Below the pieces are notes generated by a model, which saw only the letters and a list, made by a program, of their open reading frames with translations, was not told the origin of the DNA and did not search any database. This document shows, in pieces, positions 15,400 to 24,500 of a stretch of 64,000 nt of DNA (the stretch's first letter is position 1; every line of letters starts with the position of its first letter). The position numbers and the translations under genes are program-made. This DNA is from Pseudomonas viridiflava (GTDB lineage Bacteria; Pseudomonadota; Gammaproteobacteria; Pseudomonadales; Pseudomonadaceae). The stretch spans positions 62,001-126,000 of the forward strand of contig NZ_UPSE01000565.1 in assembly GCF_900573885.1 (NCBI RefSeq). Direction: 5' to 3'.

Positions 15400-16593
15400 T
15401 CAAGCCCAGCGAACCTGCGCTGGAAACCGCGCCACAAAACAGGTGCCGTTTTCTGCGCTCGACACCACGCTCAGGCTGCCGTTATGTCCGCTTGCGATCT
15501 CCGAGGCGATATACAGGCCCAAACCGAGGCCCTCGCCACGCGCACCGACTTCCGAGCGGGTGAAGGGTTTGAACAGCAGCGGCATCAGCTCGGCCGGAAT
15601 GGGGGGCCCCTGGTTGGTAACGGACAGGACGATTTCCGGCCCGTCGGCGTGGGCGTTAATGGTGATGGGCGTGGCGACGGAGCCGTGCATCACGGCGTTG
15701 CCAACCAGGTTGGACAGCAATTGGCTCAGGCGCAGCGGGTCGCAATAGATGCCGGTGGGCAGCGTCACGTGGCGCACGAGCACAGCGTCGGGATTCGATG
15801 CGGCGACTTCATCCAGGGTCAGCTGCAGGGTGTGGTCCAGGTCATCGACAACCGTTCTGTGCACGGGAATGCCATCGCCCAGCCGCCCTCTGGCAAAGTC
15901 CAGAACGTTTTCGATTAGATGGCCCATGCGCACCGCGCTGTTGCGAATCGCGGTGATGAATTTGTTCGCGCTGTCCTCAGGCGACTTCGCCGCCATCAGG
16001 TCGGCACTCATGCGGATGGCGCTGAGCGGCGTGCGCAGGTCGTGACCGAGTACGGCAATGAACTGTTCACGCAGGCGGCTGACGTTATTTGCTTCGATCA
16101 GATCTGTCCGCGACACGTTCAGCTGCGCTTGCGTGTCGAGGTTCATGGCAATCAGTTGGGCAAACAGCGTAAGCGTGTTGACGATGGTGGGGTCGTCGAG
16201 GTCGGCGGGCACCGAGTCGATGGCGCACAACGTGCCGAAGAATTCGCCATCGGCAGTGATGATGGGAATGGAGATGTAGCTTTCCAGGCCATACAACAAC
16301 GGCGTGTGGTGCGTGGCGTATTCGGGATGCACGCTGGCGTGGCCGAAGACAACCGGGTTGCGGTGGCCGCGAATCTCATGGCAGATGGTCGAGTCCAGCA
16401 CCAGCTCGCCGCCGGGCTGCAAGCCGAAGTTGATCGAGTCGTCGACGGCGCAGGCCACCCAGTGTTTGTCCGTCACCCGGGCCACGGCAGCGAAACGCAT
16501 GCCGGTCAGGTTTTTGACCATTTTGAGAATCAGCGGCACCGAGTCGATGTGCGCGATGGCATCGACCGATGCGGAGAATTCGGGGTTGATCAC
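15400..16593 (-). CDS. GAF-domain sensor histidine kinase
   Basis: 397 residues; GTG start at 16593 with gagg seven bases upstream. An N-terminal GAF domain (about 15-155) contains the STICHEI and GTLCAIDS patterns found in GAF domains of phytochrome-like and redox kinases. The dimerisation helix has the H-box VLGHDLRTPLSAIRM (His184). The ATPase domain shows NLVGNAVMHG, a degenerate G1 box (VTNQGPPIP) and GLGLGLYIASEIA. No membrane segment is present, so it is a cytoplasmic sensor. No cognate response regulator is adjacent; it is an orphan kinase, probably cotranscribed with the membrane protein downstream. Confidence 0.9.
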   Translation of the reverse strand: MINPEFSASVDAIAHIDSVPLILKMVKNLTGMRFAAVARVTDKHWVACAVDDSINFGLQPGGELVLDSTICHEIRGHRNPVVFGHASVHPEYATHHTPLLYGLESYISIPIITADGEFFGTLCAIDSVPADLDDPTIVNTLTLFAQLIAMNLDTQAQLNVSRTDLIEANNVSRLREQFIAVLGHDLRTPLSAIRMSADLMAAKSPEDSANKFITAIRNSAVRMGHLIENVLDFARGRLGDGIPVHRTVVDDLDHTLQLTLDEVAASNPDAVLVRHVTLPTGIYCDPLRLSQLLSNLVGNAVMHGSVATPITINAHADGPEIVLSVTNQGPPIPAELMPLLFKPFTRSEVGARGEGLGLGLYIASEIASGHNGSLSVVSSAENGTCFVARFPAQVRWA

Positions 16594-16692
16594 TGACTGA
16601 GCCTCGGTATGCGAGGCGCGAGATTATCACGGCAACCGGAGCGCTCGAAGCACCGCTCAGCCGTAGCCAAGCGGGTTTGGTCTGCGCGCTCA

Positions 16693-17967
16693 TTACGCTG
16701 CCCAGCGTTTGAACAGCACGCTGGCATTGACGCCACCAAAGCCGAAGCCGTTCGACAACGCGTACTCAATGGGCATTTCCCGCGCCCCGCCGTGGACGAT
16801 ATGCAACCCGCCGACGGCGTCGTCCGGGTCAGTGAAATTAAGGGTCGCGGGTACCATCTGATCGCGGATGGCGAGGATGGTGAAAATCGCTTCCAGGCCA
16901 CCGGCCGCGCCCAGCAGGTGGCCGGTGGCGGATTTGGTTGAGGTCACCGCCACGCCCGAACCCTCGCCGAATACCGCCTTGATCGCCGCCAACTCACCTT
17001 TGTCGCCCACCTGTGTCGATGTGGCGTGGGCATTCAGGTGCTGAATCTGGCCTGACGTAATTCCCGCCTGGGCGATGGCTTGCTGCATCGCGCGGCGTGC
17101 GCCGTTGCCATCTTCCGGGCCGGCGGTCAGGTGATAGGCATCGGCACTGGTGCCGTAGCCCACCAGTTCGGCAATCACCGTGGCGCCGCGGGCTTGGGCA
17201 TGTTCCAGCGACTCGATCACCAGCAACCCGGCGCCCTCGCCCATGACAAAACCATCGCGGGCTTTGTCGAAGGGGCGCGAAGCCTGCGCGGGGGTGTCGT
17301 TGTAAGCGCTGGACATTGCCCGCGCTGCCGCAAAGCCGGCGAGGCTCACGCGGTCGATTGACGCTTCTGCTCCGCCGCACACAGCAATGTCGGCCTCGCC
17401 GCTGCGGATCAGCCGCGCCGCGTCGCCAATGGCCTGAACGCTGGCGGCACAGGCGGTAACTGGCGCACCGATGGGACCACGCAAACCGTGCTGAATCGAT
17501 ACATGGCCGGCGGCGAGGTTGGCGAGAAATGACGGAATGGTGAACGGCGACAAACGCCGCGGGCCTTTGCTGTCGGTGGTGCGCACGGCATCGGCAATGG
17601 CGCCGAAGCCCCCGACCCCGGTGGCGATGATGGTGGCCGTGCGTTCGCGCTGGTAATCGGTGTTCGGCTGCCAGCCGGCTTGGGTCAGTGCCTGCTGGGC
17701 GGCGGCCAGGGCGAACATGATGAAGCGGTCCATCTTTTTCTGTTCTTTGGCGGGGATAAAGACGTTGGGGTCGAAGCCGGCTTCGGGGTCTTCTTCGAGC
17801 GTGGGCACGCTGCCGGCGATTTTGCAGGTGATGTCGTCGACTGTTTGGGCGGGCAAGGCGCGGATGCCGGACTGGCCTTTTAGCAGGCGCTGCCAGACGG
17901 GTTCGATGCCGACGCCAAGTGGGGAGACGATGCCCATGCCGGTGATGACGATGCGGGTGGGGTGCAT
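16693..17967 (-). CDS. fabF: Beta-ketoacyl-ACP synthase II (KAS II)
   Basis: 424 residues, full length for KAS II, which condenses malonyl-ACP with acyl-ACP in fatty acid elongation. The catalytic triad is visible: Cys173 in VTACAASVQ, a histidine in LNAHATSTQVGD and one in SATGHLLGAAGG. The N-terminus VVITGMGIVSPLG and the C-terminal SNGFGFGGVNASVLF are canonical. It stands alone, outside a fabD-fabG-acpP cluster, so it is probably a second, FabF2-like copy with a special substrate range or condition (inference). The gap upstream is a 779-bp repeat field. Confidence 0.93.
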   Translation of the reverse strand: MHPTRIVITGMGIVSPLGVGIEPVWQRLLKGQSGIRALPAQTVDDITCKIAGSVPTLEEDPEAGFDPNVFIPAKEQKKMDRFIMFALAAAQQALTQAGWQPNTDYQRERTATIIATGVGGFGAIADAVRTTDSKGPRRLSPFTIPSFLANLAAGHVSIQHGLRGPIGAPVTACAASVQAIGDAARLIRSGEADIAVCGGAEASIDRVSLAGFAAARAMSSAYNDTPAQASRPFDKARDGFVMGEGAGLLVIESLEHAQARGATVIAELVGYGTSADAYHLTAGPEDGNGARRAMQQAIAQAGITSGQIQHLNAHATSTQVGDKGELAAIKAVFGEGSGVAVTSTKSATGHLLGAAGGLEAIFTILAIRDQMVPATLNFTDPDDAVGGLHIVHGGAREMPIEYALSNGFGFGGVNASVLFKRWAA

Positions 17968-18018
17968 ATCGGGGGTTCCTTTGTTTGGTGTTTCGTCACT
18001 GGCCGATCAGTGATCGAC

Positions 18019-18107
18019 CGTCATCCCGGCGCAGGCGGCGGTCCGACGATTCGGGATTCAGAATATCCCGTCATCCTCGCGCACGCGGGGATCCAGAATC
18101 TCAAGTC
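18019..18107. repeat. Two dRS3-like palindromes in tandem
   Basis: The first, cgtcatcccggcgcaggcgg (18020-18039), is the expanded form with cggtccgacgattcggg inserted before the closing gattcag. The second reads cgtcatcctcgcgcacgcgg then ggatccag, the compact form. Both match the attccc-N8-gggaat core known from neisserial dRS3. Confidence 0.7.
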
Positions 18108-18128
18108 GTACGCTCAAACTGGCCTAAC

Positions 18129-18180
18129 GTATTCATTACCGCGTGTGCTGAACGTTTTGTTTCGCGCCTTACGCGCGAGT
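18129..18180. repeat. 50-bp direct repeat, copy 1
   Basis: gtattcattaccgcgtgtgc, then tgaacgttttgtttcgcgcc and ttacgcgcgagt. Near-identical copies lie at 18248-18294 and 18373-18424, and a truncated one at 34604-34635. It ends in the small palindrome cgcgcc-ttac-gcgcg. Confidence 0.7.
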
Positions 18181-18184
18181 CACT

Positions 18185-18233
18185 TGTAGGTTGGGTCGGT
18201 CCGCGTGCGGTGAGCCTCGGCGAAGCCCAACGT
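18185..18233. repeat. Half copy of the gttgggcttcgc hairpin element
   Basis: gtaggttgggtcggtccgcg ... gcgaagcccaacgtt corresponds to the right arm of the longer hairpin at 39513-39597, including the extra cggtccgcg segment. Confidence 0.6.
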
Positions 18234-18247
18234 TACGCAGGTGGTGG

Positions 18248-18294
18248 GTATTCGTTACCGCGTGTGCTGAACGTTTGCTTTCGCGCCTTACGTA
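18248..18294. repeat. 50-bp direct repeat, copy 2
   Basis: Reads gtattcgttaccgcgtgtgc then tgaacgtttgctttcgcgcc; diverges after ttacg from copies 1 and 3. Confidence 0.65.
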
Positions 18295-18313
18295 GATCTT
18301 TCTTCCAACCTCC

Positions 18314-18345
18314 GTCATTCCCGCGCAGGCGGGAATCCAGGATCT
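18314..18345. repeat. Compact dRS3-like palindrome
   Basis: cgtcattcccgcgcaggcgg followed by gaatccagg: attcccgc-gcag-gcgggaat is a near-perfect palindrome between two copies of the 50-bp direct repeat. Confidence 0.7.
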
Positions 18346-18372
18346 CAAGCCTTGCACGGTCGATGTGCAGAG

Positions 18373-18424
18373 GTATTCATTACCGCATTCGCCGAACGTT
18401 TTGTTTCGCGCCTTACGCGCGAGT
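18373..18424. repeat. 50-bp direct repeat, copy 3
   Basis: gtattcattaccgcattcgc then cgaacgttttgtttcgcgcc and ttacgcgcgagt. It runs straight into ttcttttgtcagtcgccaca, the start of the conserved block. Confidence 0.65.
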
Positions 18425-18688
18425 TTCTTTTGTCAGTCGCCACAAAAGAAACCAAAAAGTCTTGCCCCTACCTTGGCCTTCCGCTGCGCTCCAGGTCCCC
18501 TCATTCCATCGCCGCTCCGGGGGCACGTCACAACGGGCCATCCATGGCCCGATGCTCCTTTCGCGGCTCCCGGCCGCTCAACCCCCTACTCGTCGACTCC
18601 ATTCGGCCTGCGATGAATGGGGCGGGTGGATCACAAGCCAGATCACAAGCCGGATCAACAGCGGCAAATCAACAGCGTTAGATCAAGT

Positions 18689-18759
18689 GCATCGCGGCTG
18701 AAGCCGCTCCTACAGGGTCTGTGGGAGCGGTTGGGCGGCATTCCGATTAGCCGCGATGC
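18689..18759. repeat. REP pair (BIME) overlapping the RND outer-membrane gene 3' end
   Basis: gcatcgcggct (18689-18699) and agccgcgatgc (18749-18759) are a perfect 11-bp inverted repeat; inside, ccgctcc and ggagcgg pair again. The outer right arm contains the last codons of the NodT-like gene, whose taa stop starts at 18749 on the minus strand. It probably acts as transcript end or stabiliser. Confidence 0.75.
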
Positions 18760-20231
18760 TTTTCCTCGCCCCCCACCACTTCCCCCGGCGCATTCCACCC
18801 TCCTCCCAATGCTTTAAAGCAGTCCACGGCCGCGCTGGCGGCCGCCGCCTGGGCGACCAGGTGTTGTTCCTGGGCTTGTTGCAGGCGGTCGTCGGCGTCG
18901 AGGGCTTCGAGGAAGCTGACGCTGCCTTGTCTGTAGGCGGTGTAGGCGGCGGTGCGGGCGTCGGTGAGGGCGTTTACGCCGCTTTCAAGCAACGCGGTTT
19001 GCTGTTCGCTTTGGACCAGTTGGGTCATGGCGGTTTCGACGTCGGCAGTGGCTTGCAGCAGGGTGTGCTGGTAGGCGGCCAGCGCTTCGGCGTCGCGGCC
19101 TTTGGCGTAGTCGACTTCAGCGCGCACGCGGCCAAAGTCGAAGAGGCGCCAGCGCAGGCCGAGTACGCCCTGGGCCAGGTTGGCGTCGCTGGAGAGCAGG
19201 TTGCCGCTGACGCTGGTGGCCGAGCCGAGCAGCGCGCCAAGGGAGAACGAGGGGTAGTAGTCGGCAATCGCTGCGCCAATACGGGCGTTGGAGGCTGCCA
19301 AGGTGCGCTCGGCGGCGATTACGTCGGGGCGGCGGCGCAGCATTTCGGTTTGCCCGCCAGCGGTGTTTATACCCGGCGCCACCGGAATGCTCGCGGCATT
19401 ACCGAGCGTGGCGTGCAGGCTGCCAGGTGCCACGCCGCTGAGTACTTCCAGGCCGTTTAGGGTGCTTTCGATGGCGCTGCGCAGCGGCGGCACTTGCGCC
19501 GACACTGTGGCCAGCACGCCTTCGGCCTGTTTGAGTTGCAGCCTGGCGATCACGCCTTTGGCGTATTGCAGCTGCATCAGGTTGACCAGCTCGCTTTGCG
19601 TGCGAACGCGGTTTTCCACCACGGCCTGCCGCGCTTGCAGAGCGCGCAGCTGGATGTAACCGCGCGCGGCTGAGGCGGTCACCATCAGGCGCACCGCTGC
19701 GTGTTGCGCGACGCTGGCTTGCTGCTCGGCGTCGGCGGCTTCCAGCTGACGACGCAGGCCGCCAAACACGTCCACTTCCCAACTGGCGCCAATGCCGACC
19801 TGATACAGGCTGGCGTTGCGGTCATAGCCGGGCGCCGAGCTGGCGAGCCGGCCCATGGGGTCTTCGAGGGATTGATGGGCGCGACTCGCTTGGGCGTTCA
19901 GGTCGCCCGAGGGCATCAGCGCAGATCGGGCCGACAGGTTCAAGGCGCTGGCCTGCGAGACCCGCGCAACAGCCTGGGCGAGGTCGAGGTTCTGCGCCAG
20001 AACCTGGTTCACCAAGGTCACCAGACCGTCGTCGGCGAAGCCTGTCCACCACTGCGTCATGTCGGCCGCCTGCCCGGGCGTCGAGCGTTGGTCGAGCATC
20101 GCCTGATTACGAAACCCTGCCTGCGCGGGTGCTGACAGCGCCTGGTAATCGGGCCCCACGGCACAACCGGTTAGCAGCAGAACCGGCAGCAGACGAGCAA
20201 TCCAGTCGGGGCGCAGGGCAAAGGGAGGCAT
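18747..20231 (-). CDS. RND efflux outer-membrane channel lipoprotein, NodT/OprM family
   Basis: 494 residues from ATG 20231 with agga at good spacing (a TTG two codons earlier is also in frame). The signal peptide ends in LLLTGCAVGPDY, a lipobox plus the usual CAVGPDY start of the mature OprM-type channel. Two outer-membrane efflux repeats follow, with WWTGFADDGL, QASALNLSARSALMPS, LRRRPDVIAAERTLAASNARIGAA and the second repeat with YRQGSVSFLEALDADDRL. It forms the trimeric exit duct for the divergently encoded adaptor and pump; splitting the channel gene onto the opposite strand is less common than one operon. Confidence 0.92.
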   Translation of the reverse strand: MPPFALRPDWIARLLPVLLLTGCAVGPDYQALSAPAQAGFRNQAMLDQRSTPGQAADMTQWWTGFADDGLVTLVNQVLAQNLDLAQAVARVSQASALNLSARSALMPSGDLNAQASRAHQSLEDPMGRLASSAPGYDRNASLYQVGIGASWEVDVFGGLRRQLEAADAEQQASVAQHAAVRLMVTASAARGYIQLRALQARQAVVENRVRTQSELVNLMQLQYAKGVIARLQLKQAEGVLATVSAQVPPLRSAIESTLNGLEVLSGVAPGSLHATLGNAASIPVAPGINTAGGQTEMLRRRPDVIAAERTLAASNARIGAAIADYYPSFSLGALLGSATSVSGNLLSSDANLAQGVLGLRWRLFDFGRVRAEVDYAKGRDAEALAAYQHTLLQATADVETAMTQLVQSEQQTALLESGVNALTDARTAAYTAYRQGSVSFLEALDADDRLQQAQEQHLVAQAAAASAAVDCFKALGGGWNAPGEVVGGEEKHRG

Positions 20232-20264
20232 GGTCAATCCTGTGGTCGTTTTCGGCTTTTTGTT

Positions 20265-20286
20265 TACTGCTTTACCAAACAGTAAC
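20265..20286. promoter_or_regulatory. Candidate TetR operator 1 between channel and adaptor genes
   Basis: ttactg (20265-20270) and cagtaa (20281-20286) form a perfect 6-bp inverted repeat with a 10-bp spacer, 22 bp in total and 34 bp upstream of the channel start codon. The likely binder is the TetR protein encoded after the pump gene. Confidence 0.45.
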
Positions 20287-20366
20287 TCGTAAAAATTGTT
20301 CTGCCAATGCCAACCCCATCAAAATAGCTGATTTACGACATTATCAAAAAGCAAGCAAGTTACGCA

Positions 20367-20382
20367 TTTACAATACCGTAAA
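20367..20382. promoter_or_regulatory. Candidate TetR operator 2 upstream of the adaptor gene
   Basis: tttac (20367-20371) and gtaaa (20378-20382) flank six bases, 42 bp before the adaptor start. It shares the ttac/gtaa half-site with the site at 20265, in an AT-rich promoter region. Confidence 0.4.
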
Positions 20383-20423
20383 CACAAACGAATAATGCGA
20401 GCCTGAATTTTCCGGAGCTCGTC

Positions 20424-21515
20424 ATGTCGATACGTCCCGCTGCCCTTCTCTCCCTCGCTGCCAGTGCGCTGGTGTTAACCGCTTGTGGCCAGCCGCCGCA
20501 AAGCGACCCGCGCGTGGCCGACCCGTTGGTGAGCACGGCGGTGGTGCGGCCAGACACCGCCGGCACGCAAACCTTTACCGGCGTGGTGGCGGCGCGGGTG
20601 CAGAGTGATCTAGGTTTTCGGGTGTCTGGCAAAGTGGTGCAACGCCTGGTGGATGTCGGCCAGCGGGTGCGCAAGGGGCAAACGCTGATGAAGATCGACC
20701 CGGTCGATCTGAACCTCGCCATCACCAATCAGAAAGGCGCCGTAGCCGCAGCGAAAGCGCGCTTTGTGCAGGCCCAGGCGGACGAAGCGCGGTTGCGCAC
20801 GCTGGTGGCAGCCGGGGCGATTTCGGCGATGAGTTATGACCAGTCGGTGGCCGCGCTGAACAGCGCCAAGGCGCAACTGGACGCCGCCCAGGCGCAGGTC
20901 GATGTGGCTGCCAATGCCAGTCAGTACGCCGAGCTCAAGGCCGATGTCGATGGCCTGGTGGTGAACACCGCTGCCGAGCCCGGGCAAGTGGTAACCGCCG
21001 GGCAAACGGTGGTGCAACTGGCGAAAGACGGCGCCCGCGAGGCCGCCGTCGAACTGCCGGAAACCCTGCGCCCTGCCCTGCAATCGCGTGCCGATGCGCG
21101 GCTGTATGGCAACAGTGGCCAGCCCGCCAGCGCCACCCTGCGCGAGCTGTCGGAAGCGGCCAACCCCGTCACCCGCACCTACGCGGCCCGCTATGTATTG
21201 GGCGATACGCTGAATAACGCGCCACTGGGCGCCACCATTAAAATCACCCTGCGCGAGGCCGCCAGCAACGCAGCGGCCGTGACGGTGCCGCTCAGTGCCC
21301 TGCGCAATGACGGCGGCGCTTACAGCGTGTGGGTGGTCGAGCCGGCCGCGCTGACCCTGCAGGCCCGCGCCGTTACGGTGCTGAGCCTGGGGCTGGAAAC
21401 CGCACGCATCAGCGGCGAGGTAAAAGCCGGCGAAACCGTGGTGGCGCTTGGCACCCACTTGCTGCATGCCAACCAGAAAGTTCGCCTGGGTAACGCGCTG
21501 GCGGTGACGCCATGA
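20424..21515 (+). CDS. RND efflux periplasmic adaptor (membrane fusion) lipoprotein
   Basis: 363 residues. The signal peptide ends in the lipobox LTAC. Then come the split biotinyl-lipoyl domain (DLGFRVSGKVVQRLVDVGQRVRKGQTLMKID at about 65-95), an alpha-helical hairpin rich in alanine (AAAKARFVQAQADEARLRTL to about 165), the second lipoyl half (ADVDGLVVNTAAEPGQVVTAGQTV) and beta-barrel domains. It bridges the inner-membrane pump and the outer-membrane channel. Its stop overlaps the pump start by four bases, implying translational coupling. Confidence 0.92.
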   Translation: MSIRPAALLSLAASALVLTACGQPPQSDPRVADPLVSTAVVRPDTAGTQTFTGVVAARVQSDLGFRVSGKVVQRLVDVGQRVRKGQTLMKIDPVDLNLAITNQKGAVAAAKARFVQAQADEARLRTLVAAGAISAMSYDQSVAALNSAKAQLDAAQAQVDVAANASQYAELKADVDGLVVNTAAEPGQVVTAGQTVVQLAKDGAREAAVELPETLRPALQSRADARLYGNSGQPASATLRELSEAANPVTRTYAARYVLGDTLNNAPLGATIKITLREAASNAAAVTVPLSALRNDGGAYSVWVVEPAALTLQARAVTVLSLGLETARISGEVKAGETVVALGTHLLHANQKVRLGNALAVTP

Positions 21516-24500
21516 GTGGTTTCAACCTTTCGGCACTGGCGGTACGCGAGCGCTCGGTGACGTTGTTTCTGATCATCGCCGTCACCCTCGCCGGCCTGAT
21601 CGCTTTTATGAAACTGGGCCGCGCCGAAGACCCGGCCTTCACCGTCAAGGTGATGACCGTAACCGCCGTGTGGCCCGGCGCCACTGCGCAAGACATGCAG
21701 AACCTGGTGGCCGAGCCGCTGGAAAAGCGCCTGCAGGAACTCAAGTGGTACGACCGGGTGGAAACCATCACCCGCCCCGGCCTGGCGCTGATGACCCTGA
21801 CCTTGCTCGACACCACGCCACCGCCCGCCGTGCCCGACCAGTTCTATCAGGCGCGCAAGAAGCTCTTCGACGAAACGCGAAAATTGCCCCAGGGCGTGCT
21901 CGGGCCGTTTGTGAACGACGAGTATTCCGACGTGTCGTTTGCCCTGTACGCGCTGAAAGCCCATGGCCTTCCGCAACGCTTTCTGGCCCGTCAGGCCGAG
22001 GACATTCGCCAGCAGGTGCTGCAAGTGCCGGGGGTGAAAAAGGTCGACATCCTTGGTGAGCGCCCGGAGCGAATTTTCGTCGAGTTTTCCTATGCACGCC
22101 TGACCACCCTGGGCGTAAGCCCGCAGGCGATCTTCGCCCAATTGCACAACCAGAACGCGATCACGCCGGCCGGCTCCATCGAAACCAAAGGCCCGCAGGT
22201 GTTTGTGCGCCTGGACGGCGCCTTTGATGATCTGGAGAAAATCCGCAACACGCCCATCGCCGCCTCCGAGGGCCGCACGCTGAAGCTTGGCGACATTGCC
22301 GAGGTGAAACGCGGCTATGAAGACCCGGCCACCTTTCTGATCCGCCACAACGACGAAGAAGCACTGGTGCTCAGCGTGGTGATGAAGGAAGGCTGGAACG
22401 GCCTGGACCTGGGCAAAGCGTTGCGGGCCGAAGAGCAGACAATTTCCGCCAACCTGGCGCAGGGCATCAGCTTTAGCAAGGTGACGGACCAAGCGGTAAA
22501 CATCACCGAATCGGTGGATGAGTTCATGGTCAAGTTTGTCGTCGCGCTCGCCGTGGTGATGATCGTCAGCCTGCTCAGCCTCGGCTGGCGCGTGGGCATT
22601 GTGGTGGCCGCTGCGGTGCCGCTGACGCTGGCTGCCGTGCTGATCGTGATGCTCGCCACCGACCGCGTGTTCGACCGCATCACCCTTGGCGCGCTGATTC
22701 TGGGCCTCGGCCTGTTGGTGGATGACGCCATCATTGCCATTGAAATCATGGTGGTGCGGCTGGAGGAAGGTTATTCACGGGTGGCGGCGGCGTCTTACGC
22801 CTGGAGCCACACGGCGGCACCGATGCTGGCCGGCACGCTGGTGACGGTGATCGGCCTGATGCCGGTGGGCTTTGCGCGCTCCACCGCAGGCGAATACGCC
22901 GGCAATATTTTCTGGATTGTCGGCTTTGCGCTGATCATTTCCTGGGTGGTGGCCGTGTATTTCACGCCTTACCTGGGCGTGAAACTGCTGCCAGACATCA
23001 AGAAAATCGAGGGCGGCCACGCGGCGATTTATTCCACACCGAACTTCCAGCGCCTGCGCCGGCTGGTGAGCGCCGCCATCAAGCACAAATACCTGGTGGC
23101 GGGCGGCGTGCTCGGGCTGTTCGTGCTTGCGGTTTTGGGCATGGGCGCGGTGAAGCAGCAGTTCTTCCCCAGCTCCGACCGGCCGGAGTTGCTGATTGAA
23201 GTGCAACTGCCCGAAGGCAGTTCGATCAATGCCACCAGCGCGGCTACGAAAAAGGTCGAGGCGTGGCTCAAGGGGCAGCCGGAAGCAAAGATCGTCACCA
23301 GCTATATTGGCCAGGGCGCGCCTCGGTTTTTCCTCTCTTACAACCCTGAATTGCCGGACCCGTCGTTCGCCAAAATCATTGTGCTGACCGACGACCACAC
23401 CGCCCGCGACACCCTGAAACAACGCATGCGCGCGGCGGTGGAAAACCAGTTGGCGCCCGAAGCGCGCGTGCGCGTCACCCAGTTGGTGTTCGGCCCGTAC
23501 ACGCGCTTTCCCGTGGAGTTTCGCGTGATGGGCCCGGACGCCGACACCCTGCGCGGTATCGCCCAGCAGGTGGCCGAGGTGATGCGCAAGAACCCGAACA
23601 TGCGCCAGGTGAACACCGACTGGTCGGAGAAACAACCGACCCTGCATTTCGTGCTCGACCAGGACCGCTTGCAGGTCATGGGCCTGACCTCCGCCGACGC
23701 CGCACAGCAGTTGCAGTTTCTGCTCACCGGCGCACCCGTGACGCAAGTACGGGAAGACATTCGCACCGTGGAGGTGATGGCGCGCACCGGTGACGAGGAA
23801 CGCCTGGACCCGGCGCGCATGGAAGACATGACGCTCACCAGCGCCAGCGGCCAGCGCGTGCCGATTCGCCAGATTGGCCACGTGGAAGTGCGCGCCGAAG
23901 ACCCGATTCTGAAACGTCGCAACCGCATGCCCACCATCACCGTGCGCGGCGATATCGATGAGCGGCTGCAACCGCCGCAGGTGTCGATGCAGGTGCAAGC
24001 CGAGTTGAAGCCGGTGATCGACGCCCTGCCCCTGGGTTACCAGATTCAAATGGGCGGCAACATCGAGGAATCGCTGAAAGCCAACAAGGCGCTGGCACCG
24101 ATTTTCCCGATCATGCTGCTGTTTACCCTGGTGGTGATCATGATTCAGGTGCGCAGCTTTGCCGCCATGACCATGGTGGTGCTCACCGCGCCGCTCGGTC
24201 TGGTCGGCACGGTGCCGGTGCTGCTGCTGTTCAACCAGCCGTTTGGCTTTAACGCGATTCTGGGGTTGATCGGCCTGTCGGGCATTTTGATGCGCAACAC
24301 GCTGATTCTGATCGGCCAGATTCACACCAACCAGGCCGATGGGCTCGACCCGTACCACGCCGCCGTGGAAGCGACGGTGCAACGTGCACGGCCAGTGCTG
24401 CTGACCGCACTGGCCGCCGTGCTGGCGTTTATTCCGCTGACGTTCTCGGTGTTCTGGGGCTCCATGGCCTACACGCTGATTGGCGGCACGGCCATCGGCA

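Larger units (their letters stand above)
17968..18746. repeat. Repeat field between fabF and the RND outer-membrane gene
   Basis: The 779 bp hold no credible gene. In order: dRS3-like palindromes (18019-18107), three copies of a 50-bp direct repeat (18129, 18248, 18373), half of a gttgggcttcgc hairpin (18185-18233), another dRS3-like palindrome (18314-18345), a conserved-looking block from 18421 to about 18625 that begins ttcttttgtcagtcgccac, and the REP pair at 18689-18759. Confidence 0.75.

Noticed and set aside
17968..18746. Short frames such as 17985-18701 as genes
   Set aside because: They translate several interspersed repeats and have no conserved composition or ribosome binding site.
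22775..24382. 535-codon frame antisense to the RND pump
   Set aside because: The histidine- and arginine-rich low-complexity translation is typical of an antisense shadow; the pump reads perfectly.
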